23,559 bases of DNA from Loktanella sp. UBA3435 (GTDB lineage Bacteria; Pseudomonadota; Alphaproteobacteria; Rhodobacterales; Rhodobacteraceae): positions 1,088 through 24,646 of the forward strand of contig DFSO01000016.1 in assembly GCA_002378665.1 (NCBI GenBank), in the 5' to 3' direction. Below the pieces are notes generated by a model, which made no database searches, was not told the origin of the DNA, and saw nothing but the letters and a program-made list of their open reading frames with translations. The position numbers and the translations under genes were made by a program. Of this stretch, positions 15,581 to 22,935 are shown in pieces. Each line of letters opens with the position of its first letter. The stretch's first letter is position 1.

Positions 15581-15882
15581 GCGCTCTCCCGATCTGCCGC
15601 TGCACTCTACCGTTGCACAGGTAGTCAGCATTTTTACGGACAGTAAACTTGTTTTTCGATTTGGTAACGGGAATTGACCATTTGCAAGCGCAGCATTTTG
15701 ACTATTTTTCAGCACCTTTTGTGGGCTTTGGGCTGCCGAATGCCTTTAAAGTAAGGCCGCAGCTCATTTTTCGGCTTTGCGGCAATTTTTTTTTTTGTAC
15801 CTTTCGGGAATTTTATTCCTTTGAAATCGCGGCGAACTGGTAAAGAATAGTTACAGAAGAAGCGGATTCGAAGGATCGTCGG
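15581..15882. promoter_or_regulatory. divergent control region of the two formate dehydrogenase operons
   Basis: About 300 bases without a gene, between the starts of the ferredoxin protein (leftward) and DUF3305 (rightward). It must hold both promoters. TTGACC (15674-15679) and TTGACT (15699-15704) are -35-like hexamers on the plus strand, but neither has a good -10 at the usual spacing. I found no clear FNR-type palindrome. The notable element is a plus-strand terminator-like hairpin at 15756-15796. Confidence 0.5.
15756..15796 (+). terminator. intrinsic terminator in the leader of the rightward fdh operon
   Basis: GCCGCA (15756-15761) pairs with TGCGGC (15778-15783), and eleven consecutive T follow at 15786-15796. 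This is a classical rho-independent terminator reading on the plus strand. No complete plus-strand gene lies upstream of it within this region, and DUF3305 begins 86 bases downstream, so it ends either a leader transcript (attenuation) or a small RNA, or blocks antisense transcription. Confidence 0.7.
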
Positions 15883-16449
15883 TTGGCAGTTAAGTACCCT
15901 AATTCACAAAGCATCCCTGTAGGGGTTGTGGTGAAGCGCACACCCGGTGTGACGCGCTGGGCTAAGTATGCTTGGAGGGCTTCTGCGATTTTACCTGGCG
16001 CGGGCAAGGCTGACTGGAAAGTTTTGCGGACTGAAGGCGACGTGACCGAGTTTCATGCAGCGACCTTGCCGTTGACGCTTTATGTGTCGGATGCCGAGGC
16101 CTATGCGCATGAGTTGATGACGCGAGAGCCGTCGGTTTACGCTGTGCTGCGCCAGAATGAGGATGCAAATGACCTACCTTGGAAGGTCGCACTTGTCACA
16201 GCGTCCCCTTACGAGGCGCAAGACTATTGCGACTCTGCCGAGGAATTGGTCGAGAAAATTCCAATGCCTGATGGGTTGCATGCTTGGATCGCTGATTTCG
16301 TCGAGACCTATTACGAGGAAGAAGCGTTTGTGAAACGCCGTCGCGATAAGTCGCGGACTGATCGGGTCGAGGATGGCATTGGTGATGAACGGATTAAGCA
16401 AGTAAGCGATGTGTATCGCGCACCTCGCCGCAGGGAGGTCATAAATTGA
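15883..16449 (+). CDS. DUF3305 family protein, formate dehydrogenase accessory
   Basis: A soluble protein of 188 residues. The N-terminal block QSIPVGVVVKRTPGVTRWAK, then WKVLRTEGDVTEFHAATLPL and EPSVYAVLRQNEDAN..PWKV are the hallmark of DUF3305, found at the head of formate dehydrogenase operons in many proteobacteria; the biochemical role is unknown. The C-terminus is basic (KRRRDKSR). The start is TTG at 15883, with AAGGA about eight bases upstream; no ATG is available near it. Its stop overlaps the next gene as TTGA. The weak start codon and the terminator upstream both suggest low, controlled production. Confidence 0.85.
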   Translation: MAVKYPNSQSIPVGVVVKRTPGVTRWAKYAWRASAILPGAGKADWKVLRTEGDVTEFHAATLPLTLYVSDAEAYAHELMTREPSVYAVLRQNEDANDLPWKVALVTASPYEAQDYCDSAEELVEKIPMPDGLHAWIADFVETYYEEEAFVKRRRDKSRTDRVEDGIGDERIKQVSDVYRAPRRREVIN

Positions 16450-17021
16450 GTGATATACTTCCTTCGTGGTCACGCAGACGTGCCGCTGTTGCTTCTGAAG
16501 CGAAAGCCGAAGCCTTGGCTACTGAGCAGGCTTTGTTGAAAAAAGAGCACGCTGAACTTAGTGAAAAATCTGACGAAGATATTTTAGAGGCTTTGGGCCT
16601 ACCTGATCCAGACAGCCTTGTGCAAGGCGATGATTTTAAGGTGTTTTTATCGAAGGCAGTGCCTGCACATTTGCGCAAGCGCGCCTTGCGGACCCTGTGG
16701 CGCAGCAACCCAGTTTTGGCCTGCGTTGATGGGCTTAATGACTATGACGACGATTATCTGACGGGCAGTTTTGGCCAAGATCCGATTAAGACGACCTATC
16801 AGGTTGGCAAGGGGATGCTAGCTCATTTGCTTGAGGTTGAGCGCCAGAAAGAGGCTGCGTTGACACCCGACGCTATTGAGGAAGTGGTCGCTGAGCCTGA
16901 GTGCCAGACACCAGAAGATGATGCCTATGTCGCCGTTGTCGAGGACGCGCCAGAGCCGATGGAAGAGCCGATGCCAACACCACGACGTATGCAATTTCAA
17001 TTTGAGGGAGACCTCGCATGA
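16446..17021 (+). CDS. DUF3306 family protein, formate dehydrogenase accessory
   Basis: A protein of 191 residues. The start region SDILPSWSRRRAAVASEAKA, the acidic helix SDEDILEALGLPDPDSL, VFLSKAVPAHLRKRALRTLW and LNDYDDDYL are typical of DUF3306, the regular partner of DUF3305. The C-terminal third is acidic and Pro/Glu-rich (VEDAPEPMEEPMPTPRR), probably unstructured. The start is TTG at 16446 in a TTGA overlap with DUF3305, supported by GGGAGG eight bases upstream. The next gene overlaps as ATGA. Function is unknown; by context it helps mature or insert formate dehydrogenase. Confidence 0.85.
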   Translation: MSDILPSWSRRRAAVASEAKAEALATEQALLKKEHAELSEKSDEDILEALGLPDPDSLVQGDDFKVFLSKAVPAHLRKRALRTLWRSNPVLACVDGLNDYDDDYLTGSFGQDPIKTTYQVGKGMLAHLLEVERQKEAALTPDAIEEVVAEPECQTPEDDAYVAVVEDAPEPMEEPMPTPRRMQFQFEGDLA

Positions 17022-17626
17022 ATGTTGTAGCTCCCGTTTCTGAGGTAACCCAAGAAGACAGGCTGCGCGCCGATTTGTATAATTACCTAGGCCTGATGCT
17101 GGTCGGGTCGCCCGATCAAATGCTTTTGGATCAAACCGCTGTATTAACGGGTGACGACACGCCGCTGGGGCAGGCTATCCAAGGGCTTGCACGGGTGGCG
17201 AAAGTGTCAAAGCCTAAGGCCGTGCAAACGGAATATAACGCGCTGTTTATCGGGCTTGGTCGTGGGGAATTGCTCCCCTATGCGAGCTACTATCTTACGG
17301 GATTTCTGAACGAAAAACCCTTGGCAAATCTGCGTGCGACAATGGCGAATTTTGGTATGACCCGTGCGGATGACATCTTTGAGCCGGAAGACAACATTGC
17401 GTCATTGATGGAAATGATGGCGGGGATGATTATTGGCCGCTTTGGCCGCACGGCTACTGTCGCCGAGCAAGCCGAGTTCTTTGGAGCGCATATTGGCACT
17501 TGGGCGAAACACTATTTTAACGATTTAAAGGCGGCAAAGTCATCGGTGCTTTATGCATCGATTGGCGCAGTTGGTGCCGCCTTTATGGATATTGAGCGCG
17601 AAGCATTTCGCATGACGGCAATCTGA
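17018..17626 (+). CDS. TorD-family redox enzyme maturation chaperone
   Basis: A cytoplasmic all-helical chaperone of 202 residues of the TorD/DmsD group. It shows the early RADLYNYLGLMLVGSP, then QTEYNALFIGLGRGELLPYA and SYYLTGFLNEKPLANLRATM, the core of the family, and PEDNIASLMEMMAGMI with HIGTWAKHYF near the end. Such proteins bind the Tat signal of Mo/W enzymes and hold them until the cofactor is inserted; here the client is surely FdhA, encoded downstream, and perhaps also the small Tat protein. The start is the ATG of the ATGA overlap, with GGGAG upstream. Confidence 0.9.
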   Translation: MNVVAPVSEVTQEDRLRADLYNYLGLMLVGSPDQMLLDQTAVLTGDDTPLGQAIQGLARVAKVSKPKAVQTEYNALFIGLGRGELLPYASYYLTGFLNEKPLANLRATMANFGMTRADDIFEPEDNIASLMEMMAGMIIGRFGRTATVAEQAEFFGAHIGTWAKHYFNDLKAAKSSVLYASIGAVGAAFMDIEREAFRMTAI

Positions 17627-17644
17627 CTGGTTTGCCAAGAAACC

Positions 17645-17660
17645 GGCAAGGATGCTTGCC
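17645..17660 (+). repeat. short hairpin before the small Tat-signal gene
   Basis: GGCAAG-GATG-CTTGCC is a perfect 6-bp stem with a 4-base loop in the 57-base gap after the torD-like gene. An upstream TTGCC at 17632-17636 could pair instead with the GGCAA of the left arm, so two folds are possible. No T-run follows. Confidence 0.4.
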
Positions 17661-17683
17661 AAACATGGAAGGGGAGACATCCC

Positions 17684-17872
17684 ATGAGCGATAAGACCGA
17701 AGGTACAAGCCGCCGCAATTTCCTAAAACTGGCAGGCACCGCCGCACCAGCGGCAATTGCAGTTGCGGCAGGTGGCGCCACGCAGGCTGCAGCACAGCCA
17801 GTGGATTTGTCATCCGACAAGATGCAAGACACCGAACACACACGGGCCTATCTGGCCAGCGCACGCTTCTAG
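17684..17872 (+). CDS. formate dehydrogenase region Tat-signal small protein
   Basis: A protein of 62 residues that is mostly a Tat signal: SRRNFLKLAGTAAPAAIAVA, with an AQA-type cleavage region near AAAQP, leaving about 20 residues (VDLSSDKMQDTEHTRAYLAS) after cutting. This is the 'formate dehydrogenase region TAT target' family known from such operons; its role is unknown. GGGGAG precedes the ATG. It lies between the chaperone gene and fdhA. It might compete for, or prime, the Tat chaperone, or be a tiny subunit of the enzyme. Confidence 0.88.
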   Translation: MSDKTEGTSRRNFLKLAGTAAPAAIAVAAGGATQAAAQPVDLSSDKMQDTEHTRAYLASARF

Positions 17873-17884
17873 GGTTTCAATCAC

Positions 17885-17951
17885 ACCCTAGTGGGTACGG
17901 TCGTGGATGACCGAACCTCGTGGGTTTCAGAGTTTTTCCAGCACCGCTGGA
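17885..17951 (+). repeat. three successive short hairpins upstream of fdhA
   Basis: ACCC-tagt-GGGT (17885-17896), CGGTC-gtggat-GACCG (17898-17913) and TCCAGC-acc-GCTGGA (17937-17951) are all perfect stems in the 94-base gap before fdhA. The last one ends only a few bases before the GGGAGGAAG ribosome-binding site. None has a T-run, so they look like RNA-level control or stability elements. Confidence 0.45.
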
Positions 17952-17966
17952 TCAGGGAGGAAGACA

Positions 17967-20867
17967 ATGCTCAGGAAAAAGACCAACGGGTATACACGTA
18001 GATCAGGCCGCACGCCGATCTTGGTGAATAAAGCTTCAAACGGTATTGACCGTCGCGGTTTCTTGCGCGGCTCGGGGCTTGCGATTGGCGGGCTTGCCGC
18101 GATTGCGGGCACGGGTGGCACGGTCACACAGGCGACGGCGCAATCTGCCGCGACGCGCGCAATTGAGACGATCAAATCGGTTTGCACCCACTGTTCAGTC
18201 GGCTGTTCGGTTATTGCCGAAGTCGATAATGGCGTTTGGGTTGGACAGGAGCCAGCATGGGATAGCCCGTTTAACCTTGGTGCGCATTGCGCGAAAGGTG
18301 CGGCAGTCCGCGAGCACGCCCACGGCGAGCGTCGCCTCAAGTATCCAATGAAAAAAGAAAATGGCGAATGGGTCCGTATCAGCTGGGAACAGGCGATCAA
18401 CGAGATCGGCGACGGCATGATGAAAATCCGCGAAGAAAGTGGCCCAGATTCCGTTTACTGGCTCGGCTCCGCTAAGAGTAACAACGAGCAGGCCTATCTG
18501 TTCCGCAAGTTTGCAGCGTATTGGGGCACAAACAACGTCGACCACCAAGCCCGCATCTGCCACTCAACGACTGTTGCTGGTGTAGCAAACACATGGGGCT
18601 ACGGCGCCATGACCAACAGCTACAACGACATCCATAACTCCAAGGCGATCTTCCTGATTGGCGGCAACCCAGCCGAGGCGCACCCTGTGTCCTTGCTGCA
18701 CATGCTCAAGGCCAAGGAAGAGAACAACGCGCCGCTGATCGTCTGTGACCCACGCTTCACGCGCACTGCCGCCCATGCTGACGAATACGTCCGCTTCCGC
18801 CCCGGCTCTGACGTGGCGCTGGTGTGGGGTATTTTGTGGCATATCTTTGAAAACGGCTGGGAAGATCAAGAGTTCATCCGCACTCGCGTTTGGGGCATGG
18901 ACGAGATCCGCGCGGAAGTGAAAAAGTGGACACCAGAAGAGGTCGAGCGCGTCACAGGTGCGCCTGGCTCTCAGTTGGAGCGCGTTGCCCGCACATTGGC
19001 CAACAACCGCCCTGGCACTGTAATTTGGTGTATGGGTGGCACGCAGCACACCAACGGTAACAACAATACCCGCGCCTACTGCATCCTCCAGCTTGCTCTT
19101 GGCAACATGGGCACTGCGGGCGGCGGAACTAATATTTTCCGTGGCCACGACAACGTGCAGGGTGCAACCGACCTTGGCGTTCTGGCCGATACATTGCCCG
19201 GCTACTACGGCTTGGCGGCTGGTTCATGGGCGCATTGGGCGCGCGTTTGGGAAGAGGATCTCGATTGGCTCAAGGGGCGGTTCTCCCCCGAGGTTGTCGG
19301 CGAAACGCCGATGATGAACCTCACCGGTATCCCTGTGAGCCGTTGGATTGACGGCGTGCTGGAGGATGCCGATAACATCGACCAACCTGATAACGTACGG
19401 GCAATGGTTTTGTGGGGTCACGCGCCAAACTCGCAGACCCGTCAGAAAGAGATGAAGACGGCGATGGAAAAGCTCGACATGCTTGTCGTGGTCGACCCAT
19501 ATCCGACTGTGTCTGCGGTTCTTCAGGACCGCACCGACGGCGTGTATTTGCTGCCTGCAACGACGCAGTTTGAAACGCGCGGTTCTGTGACTGCGTCCAA
19601 CCGGTCCCTTCAGTGGCGCGATAAAGTGGTTGAGCCACTCTTTGAATCGCTGCCCGACCATACAATCATTTATAAGTTCGCGACCAAGTTCGGATTTGCT
19701 GACCGCATGTTCCGCAAAATTGGTATGGACAGCGAAGAAGAGCCAAACATCGAGGATGTCACACGCGAATTCAACCGCGGGATGTGGACGGTTGGCTATA
19801 CGGGCCAGAGCCCTGAGCGCCTCAAGTTGCACATGGCCAACCAGCACACATTTGATCGCACAACGCTCCGCGCGGTTGGAGGACCCGCTGATGGCGATTT
19901 CTACGGTCTGCCATGGCCATGCTGGGGCACCCCTGAGATGAACCACCCTGGTTCGGCGAACCTTTATGATATGTCGCTGGCGGTCAAAGATGGCGGTTTG
20001 CCATTCCGTGCCCGCTACGGTGTAGAGCGCAATGGTGAAAACCTTCTGGCTGAAGGTGTATTTACACCGGGTTCCGAGATCGAGGACGGCTATCCAGAGT
20101 TCACCATGCAGATGCTGATCGATCTTGGATGGGATGGTGACCTGACCGCAGGAGAACGGGCGTCCATCGAAAAAGTTGCGGGTGCGCCTGACAAGCTTGG
20201 CGGCGTGAACTGGAAAACCGACCTTTCCGGCGGTATCCAGCGCGTGTCGATTGCCCACGGATGTGCGCCATATGGCAACGCCAAAGCGCGTGCCGTAGTC
20301 TGGACCTTCCCTGATCCCGTGCCAATCCACCGCGAGCCGCTTTACACAAACCGTCGCGATCTGGTGGCCGACTATCCAACTTATGAGGATAAGAAGTTCT
20401 GGCGCGTCCCAACCATGTATAAGTCCATTCAGGATAAGGATTTCTCAACCGATTATCCGATCATCCTGACGTCTGGCCGCTTGGTGGAATATGAAGGGGG
20501 CGGCGATGAGACTCGCTCCAACCCTTGGCTTGCCGAATTGCAGCAAGACATGTTCGTCGAGATCAATACACGTGACGCCAATAACTTGGGCGTGCGTGAT
20601 GGGGCGCAAGTCTGGGTCGAAGGCCCAGAGGGCGGCAAGGTCAAGGTGATGGCGATGGTCACTGAACGGGTCGGCGAGGGCGTTGCCTTCATGCCGTTCC
20701 ACTTTGGTGGTCACATGGAAGGCGTCGATCTGCGGGATAAATATCCTGAAGGCGCCGATCCTATCGTCTTGGGTGAATCCACCAACACCGCACAAACATA
20801 TGGCTATGACAGCGTAACCCAGATGCAAGAGACGAAAGCTACTCTTTGCAAAATCTGGACAGCTTAA
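17967..20867 (+). CDS. fdhA: formate dehydrogenase, catalytic (alpha) subunit
   Basis: Oxidises formate to CO2 at a bis-pterin Mo or W centre; 966 residues, Tat-exported. The signal has DRRGFLRG (28-35) and an unusually long basic leader. The proximal 4Fe-4S site is Cys73, Cys76, Cys80 and Cys108. The metal ligand region is QARICHSTT with Cys198-His199; many relatives have selenocysteine here, this one has an ordinary Cys codon (TGC at 18558-18560). The pterin-binding C-terminal domain (TSGRLVEYEGGG...MFVEINTRDANNLG) is complete. The start at 17967 follows GGGAGGAAG; a longer frame from 17907 lacks such support. With the four-cluster FdhB and cytochrome FdhC this is the membrane-bound, periplasm-facing respiratory type. 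Confidence 0.95.
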   Translation: MLRKKTNGYTRRSGRTPILVNKASNGIDRRGFLRGSGLAIGGLAAIAGTGGTVTQATAQSAATRAIETIKSVCTHCSVGCSVIAEVDNGVWVGQEPAWDSPFNLGAHCAKGAAVREHAHGERRLKYPMKKENGEWVRISWEQAINEIGDGMMKIREESGPDSVYWLGSAKSNNEQAYLFRKFAAYWGTNNVDHQARICHSTTVAGVANTWGYGAMTNSYNDIHNSKAIFLIGGNPAEAHPVSLLHMLKAKEENNAPLIVCDPRFTRTAAHADEYVRFRPGSDVALVWGILWHIFENGWEDQEFIRTRVWGMDEIRAEVKKWTPEEVERVTGAPGSQLERVARTLANNRPGTVIWCMGGTQHTNGNNNTRAYCILQLALGNMGTAGGGTNIFRGHDNVQGATDLGVLADTLPGYYGLAAGSWAHWARVWEEDLDWLKGRFSPEVVGETPMMNLTGIPVSRWIDGVLEDADNIDQPDNVRAMVLWGHAPNSQTRQKEMKTAMEKLDMLVVVDPYPTVSAVLQDRTDGVYLLPATTQFETRGSVTASNRSLQWRDKVVEPLFESLPDHTIIYKFATKFGFADRMFRKIGMDSEEEPNIEDVTREFNRGMWTVGYTGQSPERLKLHMANQHTFDRTTLRAVGGPADGDFYGLPWPCWGTPEMNHPGSANLYDMSLAVKDGGLPFRARYGVERNGENLLAEGVFTPGSEIEDGYPEFTMQMLIDLGWDGDLTAGERASIEKVAGAPDKLGGVNWKTDLSGGIQRVSIAHGCAPYGNAKARAVVWTFPDPVPIHREPLYTNRRDLVADYPTYEDKKFWRVPTMYKSIQDKDFSTDYPIILTSGRLVEYEGGGDETRSNPWLAELQQDMFVEINTRDANNLGVRDGAQVWVEGPEGGKVKVMAMVTERVGEGVAFMPFHFGGHMEGVDLRDKYPEGADPIVLGESTNTAQTYGYDSVTQMQETKATLCKIWTA

Positions 20868-20879
20868 GGGAGAAGTAGA

Positions 20880-21473
20880 ATGGCTAGAGCAAAATTTCTC
20901 GTAGACGCTGAACGCTGCATCGAATGTAACGCCTGCGTCACCGCTTGTAAAAACGAGCACGAGGTGCCTTGGGGCATCAACCGCCGTAAAGTTGTGACGA
21001 TCAATGACGGCAAACCGGGTGAACGCTCGATCTCGGTGGCGTGCATGCATTGTTCGGACGCGCCTTGTATGGCGGTCTGCCCGACCGACTGTTTCTACCA
21101 AACAGAAGAAGGCATCGTGTTGCACTCCAAGGACCTGTGCATCGGCTGTGGTTACTGCTTCTATGCATGCCCATTCGGCGCGCCGCAGTATCCGCAGGCT
21201 GGCAACTTTGGCTCGCGCGGCAAGATGGACAAATGCACATTCTGTGCAGGCGGCCCAGAGGAGAACAACTCCACTGCCGAGTTCCAGAAGTATGGCCGCA
21301 ACCGCATCGCAGAAGGCAAACTGCCAATCTGCGCGGAAATGTGCGCGACCAAGGCCCTGCTTGCTGGCGATGGCGATGAAGTGTCGAGCATCTACCGTGA
21401 GCGCGTTGTTGCCCGTGGTTTCGGGTCTGGCGCATGGGGCTGGGGCACAGCCTACAGCCAAAAAGGCGAGTAA
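20880..21473 (+). CDS. fdhB: formate dehydrogenase, iron-sulfur (beta) subunit
   Basis: The electron-transfer subunit, 197 residues, with 16 cysteines placed for four 4Fe-4S clusters: Cys13/16/19/23, Cys55/58/63/67, Cys87/90/93/97, and Cys119/122/151/155. It has no signal peptide, so it should be exported as a folded partner with FdhA by the Tat path. No C-terminal membrane anchor is seen, unlike FdnH of E. coli; attachment must be through FdhC. GGGAGAAG lies before the ATG, 12 bases after fdhA. A strong hairpin follows in the gap to fdhC. Confidence 0.95.
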   Translation: MARAKFLVDAERCIECNACVTACKNEHEVPWGINRRKVVTINDGKPGERSISVACMHCSDAPCMAVCPTDCFYQTEEGIVLHSKDLCIGCGYCFYACPFGAPQYPQAGNFGSRGKMDKCTFCAGGPEENNSTAEFQKYGRNRIAEGKLPICAEMCATKALLAGDGDEVSSIYRERVVARGFGSGAWGWGTAYSQKGE

Positions 21474-21498
21474 AAATCGTTTTTTAGACATCAAGACT

Positions 21499-21521
21499 GG
21501 GCAGTCCCGCGCGGGCTGCCC
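21499..21521 (+). repeat. strong intercistronic hairpin between fdhB and fdhC
   Basis: GGGCAGTCC pairs with GGGCTGCCC (nine pairs, one U-G) around CGCGC. It starts 26 bases after the fdhB stop and ends 29 bases before the fdhC start. No T-run follows. It probably protects the fdhAB message or lowers read-through into fdhC. Confidence 0.6.
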
Positions 21522-21550
21522 TTCATGACACCGAATATAAGGACGTTTTG

Positions 21551-22735
21551 ATGATCCGTTTTCTGAGCCTTATTGCTATTATCGTGACGTTCGCGGCATC
21601 TGCGTCGGCCCAAGAGGCTGCTGGCGATAGCCGTGCCTCGACTGGGGGCGCCCAGACGCTTGCTGATATTCTTGAACGGCAAGAAGGGCTGAAAGTTGAC
21701 GAAACTTTCCGCAGCGAGGCAACGGGTAATCCTGATGCGGCAGCTCCCATCACCAATCAGCTGGGCACGCTTGGCGGTGCATCTGACCCTGAACTTTGGC
21801 GCGCTTATCGCTTTGGCTCTGCAGATATTTCCACCCAAAGCCGTGGCCCAGCGGCAACGACTGTGATCCAAGACGGCGGAATGTGGTGGCTTGAGTTCCG
21901 CGAGGATACACTTCTGACGATTGCAGTTTACCTGCTAGGCGGGACTTTTCTGGCGCTCGCACTATTCTATTTAGTGCGTGGGAAAATCCGGATCGGTGGT
22001 CAAAAGACGGGCCGCACAATTACGCGTTTTAAGGCCTTTGAACGTTTCGGTCATTGGCTTTTGGCCTCGTCGTTTATTGTGCTGGGGATCACGGGTCTAT
22101 TCTCTCTCTTCGGGCGCAAGGTTCTAATTCCGCTTTTTGGCCACGAAACATTCTCTTTCATCGCCGTGGGTAGCAAGTGGGTGCATAATAACATCGCTTG
22201 GGCCTTCATTATCGCGCTCATTATCATCTTTTTTGCATGGGTCGTTCACAACTTGCCTGATCGGACAGACTTGCGTTGGCTTGCCAAAGCAGGCGGCCTT
22301 TTTGGCGGGGAGCACCCCCCTGCAAAGAAGTTCAACGCTGGCCAGAAACTGATATTCTGGGCGGTCATTGTTTTGGGCGGTTCAATTTCGGTATCTGGCT
22401 TATCGCTGCTGTTCCCATTTGAATATAACCTATTCGGGCACACGTTCTCGACACTCAATAGCTGGGGAGTTCCCGGCTGGTTTGGGGCCTCGGACTTGCC
22501 CTTCCCTCTACAGCCTCAGGAAGAGATGCAATACGCGCAGCTCTGGCACGCATTGGTCAGTTTGATCCTGACGGCCATAATCTTTGCACATATCTATCTC
22601 GGCTCGGTCGGCATGGAAGGCGCGTTTGACGCAATGGGGAAAGGTGAAGTTGAGGAGCAATGGGCCCGCGAACACCACAGTCTTTGGGTTCAGGATGTTT
22701 TAGGACCTGACGATAACGAAAAGGAGAAGGTTTAA
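21551..22735 (+). CDS. fdhC: formate dehydrogenase, cytochrome b (gamma) subunit
   Basis: The membrane subunit that takes electrons to quinone, 394 residues. A Sec signal peptide (residues 1-20, ending ASASA) is followed by a periplasmic domain of about 95 residues and five membrane segments (about 120-142, 167-187, 212-234, 266-288, 333-352). Candidate heme b ligands are His168, His212, His233, His333 and His347, in the pattern of the FdnI/DUF4405-like formate dehydrogenase gamma family. The end has EHHSLW. ATG at 21551 is chosen over TTG at 21548 because AAGGA stands seven bases before it. The extra N-terminal periplasmic domain is known in alphaproteobacterial gamma subunits. Confidence 0.93.
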   Translation: MIRFLSLIAIIVTFAASASAQEAAGDSRASTGGAQTLADILERQEGLKVDETFRSEATGNPDAAAPITNQLGTLGGASDPELWRAYRFGSADISTQSRGPAATTVIQDGGMWWLEFREDTLLTIAVYLLGGTFLALALFYLVRGKIRIGGQKTGRTITRFKAFERFGHWLLASSFIVLGITGLFSLFGRKVLIPLFGHETFSFIAVGSKWVHNNIAWAFIIALIIIFFAWVVHNLPDRTDLRWLAKAGGLFGGEHPPAKKFNAGQKLIFWAVIVLGGSISVSGLSLLFPFEYNLFGHTFSTLNSWGVPGWFGASDLPFPLQPQEEMQYAQLWHALVSLILTAIIFAHIYLGSVGMEGAFDAMGKGEVEEQWAREHHSLWVQDVLGPDDNEKEKV

Positions 22736-22736
22736 A

Positions 22737-22868
22737 ATGAAACCGTTTATTCTGGCCATTTTTGCGCTTGTCGTCATTTCGTTCGGTGCAAACCAAATCT
22801 TGTTGAATAGTGGGTTTTCGAGCGCGGACGCAGGCACTTCACATGAGAATGTAAGGCTTTCCAACTAA
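22737..22868 (+). CDS. 43-residue predicted membrane or secreted peptide ending the fdh operon
   Basis: An open frame of 43 codons starts one base after the fdhC stop, with AAGGAGAAGG just upstream, a very good ribosome-binding site. It reads MKPFILAIFALVVISFGANQ, one clear hydrophobic helix, and then a short polar tail (SSADAGTSHENVRLSN). There is no cysteine. It is followed directly by a strong terminator, so it closes the operon. I do not recognise the family. It could be a small subunit stabilising the FdhC membrane part, or a short secreted protein. The tight spacing and strong start make translation likely; function is unknown. Confidence 0.65.
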   Translation: MKPFILAIFALVVISFGANQILLNSGFSSADAGTSHENVRLSN

Positions 22869-22896
22869 GACCGCGCATTTCAAGTTTGCTGAAAAG

Positions 22897-22922
22897 AATG
22901 GGGGCCAACAATGGCCCCCATT
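22897..22922. terminator. bidirectional intrinsic terminator
   Basis: AATGGGGGCCA and TGGCCCCCATT form 11 perfect pairs around AACA. Read on the minus strand, the stem is followed by CTTTTC; read on the plus strand, only by AGTCGATATAAT. It separates the fdh operon from the convergent small gene at 22936-23187 and can serve both. Confidence 0.8.
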
Positions 22923-22935
22923 AGTCGATATAATC

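Noticed and set aside
15581..15715. N-terminal extension of the ferredoxin protein
   Set aside because: The added residues are not protein-like for this family, while GGGAGAG precedes the ATG at 15580.
18558..18560. Possible selenocysteine at the FdhA active site
   Set aside because: The codon is TGC (Cys), not TGA, and the frame is uninterrupted; no selenocysteine machinery is needed.
19224..20330. Long open frame of 368 codons antisense to fdhA
   Set aside because: It lies fully opposite a well-identified gene, and its product is rich in His, Arg and Trp as expected for a shadow frame of a GC-rich gene.
20445..21494. Long open frame of 349 codons antisense to fdhA/fdhB
   Set aside because: It spans two identified genes on the other strand and shows no known domain; an antisense shadow.
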